A stretch of DNA of 64,000 nucleotides from Undibacterium parvum (GTDB lineage: Bacteria; Pseudomonadota; Gammaproteobacteria; Burkholderiales; Burkholderiaceae_D), in the NCBI RefSeq assembly GCF_003955735.1, contig NZ_CP034464.1, positions 1-64,000 of the forward strand, written 5' to 3'. Below, piece by piece: positions 1 to 10,090 of this stretch. A model generated the notes under the pieces. The model was given only the letters and a program-made list of their open reading frames with translations, made no database searches and was not told the origin of the DNA. Both the position numbers and the translations under genes were made by a program. The first letter of the stretch is position 1. Each line of letters begins with the position of its first letter.

Positions 1-220
1 CCGCAGCGACACGGCTATCCATGCCACTGCGACTGGCCGTAGGATTACTGATTGTGGAAGTACCGGCTGGGCGTTGCACGATGGCGCCCTGTTGCGCGCT
101 TGCTGGTACGGCCAGCAATACGCCCGGCAAGGCCAGCATGAGAGCCAGACTGAGCTTACGCAAACTAGCGGGTAACTCGCCACGCTGGGCTGAGGACTTA
201 AAACGGATAGCATTTTTCAT
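1..220 (-). CDS. Exported protein, N-terminal fragment (runs off left edge)
   Basis: The minus-strand frame starts at ATG 220 and stays open to base 1, giving 73 residues. It begins with a charged N-region (MKNAIRFKSS), then a hydrophobic stretch rich in Leu/Ala/Val and an Ala-x-Ala signal-peptidase site (VPASA before QQG). The mature part that can be seen is Ser/Thr/Arg-rich with no recognisable domain. A GAGAG element lies about 8 bases upstream of the ATG as a weak ribosome binding site. Function unknown; it is most likely a periplasmic or outer-membrane protein. A plus-strand frame over the same bases is treated as a shadow because it has no signal or domain. Confidence 0.6.
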   Translation of the reverse strand, partial: MKNAIRFKSSAQRGELPASLRKLSLALMLALPGVLLAVPASAQQGAIVQRPAGTSTISNPTASRSGMDSRVAA

Positions 221-362
221 AGGGTCTCTCGATTTTATAGTTGCTTTTTTTTGGGGGGGGATTTAGGCGTTTGGATCGCTTCGCCTAGAAAAAGTTCAGC
301 CTGATTTTTACTTAAAGAACAGAAGCATCCGACAAAGCACGCCAGTCAGCAGCACCGCCAGA

Positions 363-773
363 TCATTGAGCGAAAAAATGCAGCACCAGGCTCAGCTTGC
401 CGCTCAGAATAAAATATTCCAGGCTGGGCACCAGCACCAGCCAGGCACATCCGGCGAAGATCAACAGGCCCGCTATCCGGCCTATGTGAGCGCGCATGCT
501 CTGATCAAAAGCAGCTGGCTCACCAGCGTTTAGCAAGACATCCGAGGCCATAGATAGAGCAATCAAAAGCGCCAGCGGCGCGATCATGCTGGTCCAAAAC
601 AAGGGCAGATGCAGAGCCAGGGAGAGTAAAGCTAGCCCGGTGTCCCAACGTAACGCTGGGATCACCATACTGATGCTGTCGTAACGCTCTTTGAGCAAGC
701 TGGCTAGCATCAGCAGCACGATGAACTTACTGCTAACACCTAAAAATTTTAACAAAGCACTGAGCTTAAACAT
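363..773 (-). CDS. Small multi-pass membrane protein of unknown function
   Basis: From ATG 773 the frame encodes 136 residues with about three or four hydrophobic segments (FIVLLMLASLL, GLALLSLALHLPLFW, APLALLIALSM, GLLIFAGCAWLVLV). I do not recognise a family. A longer frame upstream would run through the palindromic repeat at 839-895, so the internal ATG is preferred. The 3' end may be wrong: shortening the T6 run just before the stop by one base would give a hydrophobic tail (SLNDLAVLLTGVLCRMLLFF) ending near 308. That would fit the many homopolymer frameshifts in this part of the window. Confidence 0.5.
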   Translation of the reverse strand: MFKLSALLKFLGVSSKFIVLLMLASLLKERYDSISMVIPALRWDTGLALLSLALHLPLFWTSMIAPLALLIALSMASDVLLNAGEPAAFDQSMRAHIGRIAGLLIFAGCAWLVLVPSLEYFILSGKLSLVLHFFAQ

Positions 774-838
774 GGGGGAATTAAACCAATCTTGGAAATT
801 GCAGGCCAGCCCATTATAAAGATGCCATGCCGCCACTG

Positions 839-895
839 CGCATATTCCATGCGGGCTGCAGCACGGCATGGCTGGAAAGCCGCATGGAATATGCG
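839..895. repeat. Dispersed palindromic element, family 1, copy 1
   Basis: Two 16-base arms (CGCATATTCCATGCGG and its exact complement) flank a spacer of about 25 bases. It lies between two minus-strand genes. The same arms recur at 11842-11916, 15091-15163 and 18311-18385. It would form a strong hairpin in either strand, but no T-run follows it, so it is REP/BIME-like and not a simple terminator. Confidence 0.85.
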
Positions 896-939
896 TCTTG
901 GGTTAGCATCAAAAATAGTCTAGCGCAAGCAACAAGCGC

Positions 940-1722
940 TTATTTGGCAGGCGCGCTGGGTGGATTGATGGTTTCGCGGGCAGCGCAGTAGTATTGTTGC
1001 CGGTGCCGCTTTTGGCTGAATTGTCGCAGTAGCGGGAGCCGTTGCCAAAGGCAGGGGCGCAGCCGGTGGCAGGCATCCGCTAGCTTGACCCAAACCTTTT
1101 AGAAATGCCCTACGCACGATGCCGGCCGCCAGCGCAGCAGTGACATCTTTAGAGTGCTTATCGGCGCCAGAAAAACGTCGTATCCAGCTACGAAAGGGAA
1201 TCACGCCTTCGACCGTACTACGCAAGGCGCCGACTGCGCATTGCTTAATTCAGACTGCCCCTGATCGAATAGGCTTGCCACCTGACTGCCGGTAGTCGCA
1301 TCCAGATCCGGGCCTATGATGCGATCCAAGGCGGTTATTTCGGCACCGATAGCGTCGCAGCTTTTATCCGATGGGAGTATATACGGCCCCTTCATAGCGG
1401 CATTTAACTCAGGCGAAATCTCAGTGCGTATCAGATTAAAATCACTCAAAGGAGAAGTTACAGCACCGATGACCTGGGTATCCATGGCAGGCTTACTCAT
1501 GCTGCCGCTAGCTGGCGCAGATTTTTCGCTGACGGCTGCATCCTTAGTGTTGGCACTGGTACCAGTAGGCGTGCTGGCAGGATTGTCCGCGGTAGCGCAG
1601 CCACACAGTGCGAGTCCTAGCAGCAAGCCAGCACAGAGTTGTGCGACGCTGCGATCGCCTGAACTGGCCCGTGCTGCGCGCGCGCATAAGTCTGAGTGCT
1701 GCGTGTCTAAAAATTTATTCAT
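940..1722 (-). pseudogene. Lipoprotein of unknown function, frameshifted
   Basis: The N-terminal part starts at ATG 1722 (AGGAAAT upstream). It carries a hydrophobic stretch ending in the lipobox LCGC, then a Ser/Thr/Ala-rich linker and a globular region (DKSCDAIGAEITALDRIIGPDL). That frame stops near 1203. The sequence continues sensibly in the next frame (AVGALRSTVEGVIPFRSWIRRF, then AAGIVRRAFLKGLGQASGC), so a single-base shift lies near 1245. A second shift near 1000 would yield the ending YYCAARETINPPSAPAK with a stop at 940. Read together this is one lipoprotein of about 260 residues, anchored in the outer or inner membrane. Function is not known. Frameshift by sequence error is as likely as true inactivation. 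Confidence 0.6.
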
Positions 1723-1863
1723 GTACTTGAGATTTCCTGAATGGTCTATGGTGGACATCGAAATTACCGCTAACTGAGCATGCCAGCTAGCAATCTACTT
1801 AAGCGAAAGTGTAACGCGATTTGACGCTGGTATGGGCATTCTGGCATAGCACAAGATGAAAAC

Positions 1864-1890
1864 AAAAAAGGCGACCCGCAGGTCGCCTTT
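1864..1890 (-). terminator. Intrinsic terminator downstream of lactate permease
   Basis: On the minus strand the stem AAAGGCGACC/GGTCGCCTTT is followed by TTTTTTG. It lies 38 bases past the stop of the lactate permease gene. Confidence 0.8.
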
Positions 1891-1927
1891 GACATTAGCA
1901 ATTAACTTAGCTGCTTAGTTTCGCAAC

Positions 1928-3595
1928 TCAATACACCAATAAAGTAAATGGATAGACGTAGGCCTGCAAGAATACGAACAGACCGACTAACAGCGCCAGC
2001 GCCAGGCTATGGAAGAACACAAAACGCAAGATCTCACTCTCATGTCCATACCAACGGGTGGCGGTACTGGCCACCACGATGCTCTGGGCATCGATCATTT
2101 TACCCATCACACCACCCGAACTATTTGCCGCCGCCATCAAGACTGGGCTCAGACCAAGTTGCTCGGCGGTGGTTTTCTGCAAGCCGCCAAACAAGACATT
2201 GGCGGCAGTATCAGAACCGGTCAACGCCACTCCCAACCAACCGAGCAAAGTACCGAAAATAGGATACATCATGCCGGTATGCGCAAACACCAAGCCAGAC
2301 TGGCATCGGTACCAGAAAAGCGGGTCAGATAGCCCAGCGCCAGCATCAAGACTATCGTCAATAAAGAGTAAGCCAGATGGTGCGGAAATAAATACGGAAC
2401 AAATCAAGCAAGCGATATTTCATCATCAAGCCTGCCAAGATAGACGCAATAAAGATACCGGTACCGGTGGCCGACAACCAGTTCAGGGTATAAATCGCCG
2501 CTTCTTTATGCGGTAGCGACCACTGGTGCCACTTTTTCGACCAGATTATGTAAGCCAGTAAAAGGGATCTTGAACACAGAAATTCCATCTACCCATTTTT
2601 TAAATTCTGGCACGCCCCAGATAAAGACCAGCGCGGTAAGGATGACCCAAGGCATCCACGCCATGACCAAAAACGTCTATCATGTTTCTGAAACATAGCA
2701 GCGCCAGCATCTGACTGATGCGACTGGGCGCCGCTCAAATCAGCGCTACAGACTCTGCCTCCTTTCAGCGAAGTAGAAGTCCAGATTTTTTTCGGCTGCC
2801 ACACTTTGAGAAACAAAATCAGGCTGACCATAGAGACAATCGCGGCCACCACATCGACCAACCAGGGACCGTGAAAATTCGAGACCAGATATTGCGGAAT
2901 TGCGAAGCTTAAACCCGCCACCAGGATCGCTGGCCAAATTTGCAGCATGCCCCTAAACCAGCAAAAGCCCAGATCAACCAGAAAGGTACCAGCAAAGAAA
3001 ACAAGGGCAATTGTCGCCCTATCATGCCGGACAATTGCATCAAGTCGATGCCGGTCACGGCCGCCAATGCGATCACCGGCGTGCCCAATGCGCCATACGC
3101 GACCGGCGCGGTATTGGCGATCAGGCATAGGCCAGAAGCCAACGGTGAGAAGCCCAGACCTATCATAATGGCCGCAGTAACTGCGACCGGTGTGCCAAAA
3201 CCGGCTGCGCCTTCAAAGAAAGCGCCGAAGCAAAATGCAATCAGCAATAGCTGTATGCGTCTGTCATCAGTGATACCGGTCAGGCTATCCTGCAAGACTT
3301 TAAACGAGCCGTTTTCTATGGTCAGCTGATGTAAGAAAATAATATTAAGGACGATCCAGCCTATAGGCAGAAGCCCAAAAGCGGGCCGTAACCCGCCGCA
3401 TTCCATGCCAGACCGGCAGGCATACCAAAACCAAATATCGCCACCAGCAGGGCACTGATCAAACCCAAGCCGGCCGCGTAATGCGCCTTCATATGCGCAA
3501 ACGCGATACATCCCAGCAACCACCACCGGGATTGCCGCCATCAAGGCCGACAACCAAATATTCCCCAAAGGGTCATACACCTGACTCCACACCAT
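1928..3595 (-). pseudogene. lldP: L-lactate permease (LldP/LctP family), multiply frameshifted
   Basis: Proton-coupled import of lactate (and glycolate) across the inner membrane. ATG 3595 follows a GGGAGA site and gives VWSQVYDPLGNIWLSAL, the typical LldP N-terminus. Diagnostic stretches follow in order but in different frames: GWIVLNIIFL, FCFGAFFEGAAGFGTPVAV, LCLIANTAPVAYGALGTPVIA, SFAIPQYLVSNFHGP, FLKVWQPK, HKEAAIYTLNWLSATGTG, and the C-terminal [32 protein letters not shown] and LVFLQAYV-like end. At least six indels are needed, including a pair around residues 30-85 where the correct frame reads LLGCIAFAHMKAHYAAG. The total span of 1668 bases corresponds to 556 codons, the usual family length, so gains and losses cancel. 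That fits sequence error better than long-term decay. Confidence 0.85.
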
Positions 3596-3880
3596 ACCGT
3601 CTCCCAATTATTTTTAGTAGTTAAACTCTAAGTTCATAGCGAAACGATGGTACAACAGGGCACAGCGTAGAAATCATCGTGCCTAGCTGAAATGAATTTG
3701 ACGTTTGCTTGAACTAAATTGATGCATTACTACGAAGCAATTAATTTCGGCGAGCATCCTCCCGACGCTCAGCAAAGCGATATTTGTTCGATATTGTTGC
3801 TTTTCTCGAAAGTTTAGCTATCCTGTTCAGGTAGTTCGATGTTTAACAAAGACGCTAAAAAACCTCTAGGAGCAATTCAC

Positions 3881-4615
3881 ATGATTTCTAATTATTCAAA
3901 AAAGCTGACGCAATTCACGCTTGCTTTAACCACCGCCATCTTGCTCAGCGCCTGTGCTAGCCCTGAAGTTGCCAGCACAAAAACCAATGATGTAGTGGCG
4001 ATGAATAAGGCCAACAAGACAAAACCAGCCCGGATATGGCGATTAAGATGCTGCAAGAAGGCAATACCAGATTTATCTCAGGGGCGATGCTGAAACGTGA
4101 TCTGAACGCTCAGGTGAAAGCCACCGGACACGACGGTCAGTTTCCGTTTGCCAGTGTGGTCAGTTGTATCGATTCGCGCACTGAACCGGCACTGGTCTTT
4201 GATCAAGGCATAGGCGATATTTTTCATGCTTCAGTCGCCGGAAATTTTGTTAATGAAGATATTCTGGGGAGTTTAGAGTACGCCGCTAAGGTCGCGGGTT
4301 CCAAAGCCATCATTTTTAGGTCACACGCATTGCGGCGCGGTCAAAGGCGCATGTGACAATGCGGCACTGGGCAATTTAACCCAATTGATCGCAAAAATCA
4401 CTCCGGCAGTCAAGGCCACACCCGATACCCACGGTAGTGATCGCAGCTCTAAAAACCATCACTTTGTCGATGCAGCAGCCGAGATGAACGTGAAAATGAC
4501 AGTGCAAGCGGTTACAGAAAAAAGCCCGGTGTTAAAGGAGATGGTCGACAAAGGTCAGATTAAAGTGGTCGGTGCGATGTTAGATGTAGAAACAGGCAAA
4601 GTGGTTTTTTATTGA
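3881..4615 (+). pseudogene. Exported beta-class carbonic anhydrase, frameshifted
   Basis: Reversible hydration of CO2 to bicarbonate, here probably in the periplasm or membrane-anchored. ATG 3881 follows AGGAG and starts a signal sequence ending in LLSACAS, a lipobox-like site. The catalytic frame then shifts near 4020 (SPDMAIKMLQEGN), carries the zinc-site motif SCIDSRTEP and GIGDIFHASVAGNFVN, and shifts again near 4315 within a T5 run. Adding one base there restores FLGHTHCGAVKGACD, which contains the HxxC zinc ligands. The C-terminal frame (LKEMVDKGQIKVVGAMLDVETGKV) is typical of the family. The net length of 245 codons is normal. Two compensating indels at or near homopolymers suggest that the gene may be intact in the organism. 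Confidence 0.85.
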
Positions 4616-4747
4616 TTTGCTTAGTTGAGCTTAGTTAATCTACTTAATTAAACTATTCGTTTAGCGACTGATGCAGAAATTCAAAAAATTTCTGCATCAG
4701 CTAATTTTAGACAAACCTGATAGCGACACTCAGAAAACTAAAAACGC

Positions 4748-6065
4748 TTAGGGTGCCTGCCAATGCTCCGCCTTCCAGCGCATCGCCATATAGATGCGTT
4801 TCTTGGGTGCAGGATGGTCGTAGAAAAAGAATTCTTCTATATCGCTGGGATTAGCTTTGCGATATTCGGTCAGTTTTAGATGCGCCTCGGCCATGCCATC
4901 GGCCTGCTGCGAGGTATTGATACCAAAGGCGTCGGCCTCTACTTCCGAGCTGCGTATGGTGGTATTAAAGACCGGCGTCATGACAAATAAATACACAGAA
5001 AACAATGCTGCCAACAGCGGCAAGCCAACCGGATCAGCCTGATCGCGTATCCCCCAGCGTTGCCCCCAACGACGCAGCGCCCAGGCATAGCTGGTTTTTA
5101 CAAAAGCAAAACGACTACCAACAAGACGCCAAAAGTGAGCAAGAAATGATACACATGATTGAGCACGTAATGACCTAACTCGTGCCCCATCACCGCCTCT
5201 ATCTCTGGCTGCGAAGTACGCTTGAGCAAATTGTCATTGAGTCTGACCGCTGCGCTACCGAAGATGCCGCTGACATTGGCACTGATACGATTACTCTGTT
5301 TAGAGGCGTCAAATTGATACACGTTATCAGCGGGTACACCGTTGGCACGTGCCATAGACAAGATCGGCTGCTTCACTTTCTCATCGCTCAGCGCGGTATA
5401 GGTATTAAACAAGGGATCGATATAGGGGCCCGATCAACATCATAAAGGCCATGAAAGCCACGCTTAACACAGCACCCAAATCCACCAGGTCTGCACCAGC
5501 CTACGCATCACCACAAAAATCAGGGAGATGAACAAGGTGCCGACCACCATGGCAAGCGCAAAATTCAATAGAAAATCACTGAACCAAGGTCCGAAACTTT
5601 GATTCGCAAGTCCATACAAATGCTCGCGAAAATAACGTTGATAGACGTCCAGAGGTGCACTCAAGATGCTGCTGAGCAAAGTAAATGCTGCAATCAAGAT
5701 GGCGTTATTGAGCCAGCGCCTTTGACTATGCTGCTCTAACTTATCGCGCAGTGCGACCAGAATACGGCTACTCAACAATACCCAAGAGGCCGCGATACCG
5801 ACGACAAATCCTATCAATTGCAACCAATAGCCACCTTCAAAATAAGCATCCGACCTGGCCGTAGCCGCTGCCGGCAAACGCGCCATATAAGCAGCCGTCG
5901 CAGCCGCTGGATCGCGCGGCAAAGCAGCGCGCCAGGCATCAGTGGCAGGTGCGATCTCAGCTACTTGCGGGAAATTTCGTTTTGGGATAGCGGCGCCATG
6001 TAGACAATGATGGCCGCCAAAGCCAACATCAGTAAGGCAATCAGCCAGAATGTTTTTTTCTGCAA
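4748..6065 (-). pseudogene. M48 family zinc metallopeptidase (Ste24/HtpX-like), frameshifted
   Basis: Integral-membrane zinc protease of the CAAX-protease type. The catalytic motif HELGH (in MGHELGHYVLNH) is visible, followed downstream by SSEVEADAFG, which supplies the third zinc ligand, and a C-terminal HPAPKKRI segment typical of M48A. Several membrane segments precede the motif (WLQLIGFVVGIAASWVLL, LLNFALAMVVGTLFISLIF). The probable start is TTG 6065, with GGAG eight bases upstream and a first membrane helix (TFWLIALLMLALAAIIVYM). Frameshifts lie near 5973, 5465-5440 and 5100. The span corresponds to about 440 residues, close to the family norm. Alternative: a slightly shorter start at an internal codon. 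Confidence 0.8.
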
Positions 6066-6328
6066 GATAAGTCTCCGGTGAGGATGGTCACATTATTTTT
6101 TATAGATATCGTGTGCCGAGACAGCTTGGTAAGCCACGGGTAGGTGAATTATTTACCATCTTAGCAAGATGGGATAGTACTGGCTTTCTGACAAGTACAC
6201 ACATAGAAAGTTGCAGAGAGACGCAAAAAAGACGCGCGCTATCAGTACGCTTTTCTGCTTAAGCCGGGAGAGAGTTTTGCTGATGAGAGGAAAAACTAAG
6301 CTGGACGCAGACTAAATCTGGCGATGGG

Positions 6329-6377
6329 ATTTCTATCGGACGGTCCGGCACCAACACCAGTGCCGTCCAATAGAAAT
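6329..6377. repeat. Intergenic inverted repeat
   Basis: ATTTCTATCGGACGG pairs imperfectly with CCGTCCAATAGAAAT, and an inner GGCAC/GTGCC stem closes around AACACCA. It lies just beyond the terminator of the OmpW-like gene. It is a single copy in the window and no function is evident. Confidence 0.6.
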
Positions 6378-6382
6378 TTAAG

Positions 6383-6416
6383 AAAAACGCGCGTTGAAGA
6401 CAGGTCTTAAACGCGG
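6383..6416 (-). terminator. Intrinsic terminator of the OmpW-like gene
   Basis: On the minus strand the stem CGCGTTTAAGAC/GTCTTCAACGCG has a short loop and is followed by CGTTTTTC. It starts about 20 bases after the OmpW-like stop codon. Confidence 0.75.
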
Positions 6417-6437
6417 AAAAAACCTATGCAACAACAA

Positions 6438-7126
6438 TTAGAAACGGTAACCAACACTAGCGAAAGCGACCAGTGGATCTAAAGTCAAAGTAGTATTGCT
6501 TTTTGCTAAGACCGTCCCCTTATACGTCGTAGTCAAATTAGCTTCTGTTTTCAACTTAACATAGGACAGTGAAAAATTCGCGTACCAGTTATCAGAAACT
6601 TCATAACTAACGCCGCCAGTGATAACCGGAGCAAAACCACTGCCTAAATCAGCTGAGGTAGCGATCGATGGGATTAACGAAGCTGGCAATTTCCTTGGCT
6701 CAAAGCGACTATAGTACGACTCTTTGTTGAAATGCCAGTTCCACATTCGCCCTCCAACCAAAAAAAAGTAACGAACAGAAAAAAGTGCATCAAAGAAAGC
6801 GCCGACTGAAGCAAGACTACCTTCGCCGTGCAATTTATACGTCGGAGGCACACCCAAGTCAGCAGCAAATACAACATTATCCGTGTAAAATAGTTGAGCG
6901 CAACGCCTAGAGTATTGGTAGCGTCAACACCTGCACCAGAGAGAGGGTCAGATTTTTGAACTGGGTATGTGAAAGCAAGTGGTGTGCTTGAGTCATTAGG
7001 TGCGATATGCGCCCAACCGACGTTTACAACCACACTGCCTGCGCTCTGCGCCATCACTGGTGCGGCGAAGCATGCGAATAGGGACAAGGCGGCGATTTTT
7101 GATACGACTGCGAATTTCTGTTGCAT
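6438..7126 (-). pseudogene. ompW: OmpW-family outer-membrane porin, frameshifted
   Basis: Eight-stranded beta-barrel expected in the outer membrane, where the family forms a channel for small hydrophobic compounds. ATG 7126 follows GGAG. The signal peptide ends in PVMAQS. The N-terminal mature part (VNVGWAHIAPNDSS, GVDATNTLGVALNYF) and the C-terminal part (GGVSYEVSDNWYANFSLSYVKL and terminal VGYRF, with the closing Phe used by the BAM complex) match OmpW. One frameshift lies near 6885 (continuing TDNVVFAADLGVPPTYKLHGEGSLASVG). The centre (6680-6790) cannot be read in any one frame as OmpW and probably has further indels at T-runs. The total length of about 229 codons is normal for the family. 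Confidence 0.75.
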
Positions 7127-7603
7127 TTATCTACTCCAAAAGGACAATATATTTTTTACTTAACGGCCTCAGATAGCGCCGTCGGGGGAAGCCTTACTTA
7201 GTTTGTCCGCTGATGCAAAAGTTCCCAGCAAGAACTACAATTTGCTAAATTAAAATTTCACATCAAAATTCTCAGATCTAAGCAAACAAGAAAAAACGAG
7301 TGACGCATCTACGATAGACTAAACGCAAATCAGAAAATGCTAGTTCAATCAGATTTCTCGCTCGCAATTCTAAGCCCTGCAGCCTAGAATAAATTAGAGT
7401 CTTTCCTCTTGCGGGCGCGCCCTGCTTGATACTCAGACCGATAGCGATAAATGCAGGACAAAAATTTTCCTTGCGGATACTTACGACAAATATGGCAATT
7501 CAATAAGCGCCATTGCGGTTTAACAAGGATGAACGCGCATTCCAGAGGTACAATTCAAAACTGGCATCAAGTGCCACAGAAAAAAGAAGGGCATACAACT
7601 TAG
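7127..7603. other. Intergenic region between divergent genes, no gene seen
   Basis: This 477-base AT-rich gap separates the OmpW-like gene (minus) from the sensor kinase (plus). It must hold promoters for both. I see no RNA gene, repeat or clear operator. Confidence 0.5.
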
Positions 7604-9483
7604 GTGCCGCGCATCACACCAACACAGCAAGCCATGAATAACGCCCCTCAAGAATCAGATTTTGGCGATGAAACTGCCGCCTATACGCGCTTAATACAGC
7701 GTGTACTCATTATCCTTTTGTTTATTTGCGCCTCTACTGTCATCGGAGCCGCAGTAAGTCAGGCACTCAGTTTTTCTAGAGTCTTAACGGTTTTGGCTTT
7801 ATTGCTGATCGCTAGCCTGAGTTATTTGCAATTGCCGTATTCAATACGGCGTAGCACTCAGGTTCTGGTGCTCGGTTTGTGGCTGGGCGTATCGGTCTCT
7901 ACCTTCATTTTTGCCGGCGTGCATAGTGCCAATCTTTTGACTTACCCATTTCTGATTGCGCTCGCTGGCTGGATACTTGGTCGTCGTTGGTTGCTAGCGG
8001 TGACCGCTATCAGCGTGCTGTTTATTTTGGCACTAGGCTTAGGAGAATTGACCGGAGTCTATCACCCTACAGCAAGGGCGCCGGTCTTGGTGGTGTGTCA
8101 ACCGTAATTGGTAATTTGCTGGCGATCGCTTTTTTAACACAGACAGCCTACCGCAGTCTGACCCATCAACGTGACCATGCGATCGCATTATCAGCACAAT
8201 TGGCCAGCCAAAACCACAGCTTGGAACAAGGCAAGCGCGATTTGCGATTAATCCTCGATCACGTACCGGCCGGTTGTTGCCTCGCTTGATGCCGAGGCGA
8301 TACTACGCTTCAGCAATGCCCGTTTATGCCGAATTATTTGGCGCTCAGGCAGAGGACCTACTCGCAAAAAAAAATTACCGACTACATGTCCCCCGAAGGT
8401 CTGGTATTTATGACCCCGTATTGGGAACTCTGCCTGAAGGGTGAAGTCACCGGGTATCGACGGTCCTATCAAGATCCGCACACTGGTCAAGCACGCGTCG
8501 TCGATGTCATGATGGAACCAGAAATAAGCCAAGAACAATGCAGTGACCGGTGTCTTTGCCCTAGTGATAGACGTCACCGATAAACTGCATGCTGAGCAGC
8601 AAATCCGCGATCTCAATGGAAAGCCTGGAGCAACGCGTAGTGCAACGTACCGCAGAGCTTGAGTCTGCCATGAGCAAACTGCAAAGGACACAAGAAGAGT
8701 TGGCCCGCAGTGAAACTAAGGCCACTCTCAACACCTTGGTCGCGAGTGTCTCGCACGAACTCAGTACGCCTATGGGTAACTGCCTGATGACCGCGCACAC
8801 ACTCTTTGACCAAGGCAAAAGTTTTTCAACTAGCTTTAGAGAGCAATCAAATTAAACGCTCAGACCTGAGCAACTTCATCAACGCTGTCACCCAGGGCAA
8901 TGATCTGATGCTACGCAATGTACAGCGTGCAGCCGAGCTACTAAAAACCTTCCGGCAGGTGGCCAATGATCAGGCCAGCGAGCAACTGCGCGCCTTTGAT
9001 TTAGCCCAGATGCTAACTGAAGTGATTGATACCCTAGCGCCGAGCTTAAAGCGTTACCCACATCAACTAATGCTAGACATCCCCTACGGCATACGCATGC
9101 ATAGCCTGCCAGGCGCACTCGGACAAGTGACCATCAACCTGATCAATAACGCCTATTTACATGCCTTTGAAGGACGCGAAAATGGAGCCTTGCGCATTAG
9201 TGCCAAGCTCGTGGAGCAAGAAGTACATTTATTTTTTATCGATGATGGAGTCGGCATCCCGGAAGAAAATCTCAAACAATTATTTCAACCCTTTTTTACC
9301 ACCAAGACTGGCAAAGGCGGCACCGGCTTAGGCATGGGCATCGTAGAAAACCTAGTTAACAAAACCCTCAACGGCACTATCAGCGTCAGTTCTGAAGTCG
9401 GCGTGGGCAGCTGCTTTGAAGTGCACCTGCCATTGAACGCGCCGGACGCACCACTCCCAGACCAGAATTCTGGTCAAACTTAA
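7604..9483 (+). pseudogene. Membrane PAS sensor histidine kinase, multiply frameshifted
   Basis: Two-component sensor kinase in the inner membrane. The start GTG 7604 follows AAGAAGGG. Residues about 30-170 hold five or six membrane helices (VLIILLFICASTVIGAAV through WLLAVTAISVLFILALGLG). A PAS-like segment follows (DHVPAVVASLDAEAILRFSNAR, KKITDYMSPEGL), then a coiled coil (LEQRVVQRTAELESAM). The H-box is ASVSHELSTPMGN with the phosphorylatable His. The ATPase domain has N-box INLINNAYLHAFEG, G1 DDGVGIPEENL, F-box FFTTK and G2 GTGLGMGIVENLV. At least seven single-base shifts are needed, for example in the A9 run near 8370, near 8322, 8540, 8616 and 8818. No response regulator gene adjoins it. 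The original product would be about 627 residues. Confidence 0.8.
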
Positions 9484-9793
9484 TCACGCTTATCAGGCTT
9501 ACCCCGCTTACCCCGCTTAATCACTCAAATATTAGCGCTTGACCAACTCACTAGCTATCGCTTACATTTAAGCCATGTACTCACTCTCCCTCACAGCCTC
9601 GGCCCCAGAATTCCAGCGCGCAACACGCTCGCTACTGGTATGCCTACGCTGCTGCGACTAAGCACAGCGCTAAGTCGACTACGCTCGCTGCTAACACTCA
9701 AATAATAGCCAAGCACAGTTTCAGTTTAAGTTTCACTGCCACTGCGAGCCGCAAAAGTTATTCAGCAAGCCCAGATTTTTTTTTAAATACCAC

Positions 9794-10009
9794 ATGTCAA
9801 GCAGCGTAATTTCCACCAGCCACAGTAGCATTGCGAAGCCAGTACGGCAATTGCTTGCCTGCGCGCTGCGTCTTACTAGCCCGCTGCTGGTATTACTAGC
9901 ACTGCCGGTGCTGCTAGCACTGCTGCGACTACTGATCGGTTTAACTGGCCTCGCGTTCCTTGCATGTGGCTGTCAGTTAGCCTTGACGCCACCCCTCCCC
10001 ACTTCGTAA
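9794..10009 (+). CDS. Leucine-rich small frame upstream of leuA (possible leader)
   Basis: A 71-codon frame ends 81 bases before the leuA start. Its centre is packed with leucine codons (PLLVLLALPVLLALLRLLIG), including CTG, CTA, TTA and CTC. Position and content recall a leucine leader peptide, but it is far longer than classical leuL peptides, has no clear ribosome binding site, and no terminator hairpin with a T-run follows it. It could equally be a small membrane protein or chance. The stretch 9484-9793 before it holds no gene, only a short ttaccccgc tandem duplication near 9500. Confidence 0.25.
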   Translation: MSSSVISTSHSSIAKPVRQLLACALRLTSPLLVLLALPVLLALLRLLIGLTGLAFLACGCQLALTPPLPTS

Positions 10010-10090
10010 ATAGTTAGATTTAATCGCAAGCCTTAGCTAGCGCAGACGCTCTGTGTCTCTGGCAAGGGCTGTGCTTTAAAAGGAATCCGC

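Noticed and set aside
1316..1777. 153-residue plus-strand frame opposite the lipoprotein gene
   Set aside because: Antisense to a gene with a lipobox and conserved segments; no independent support.
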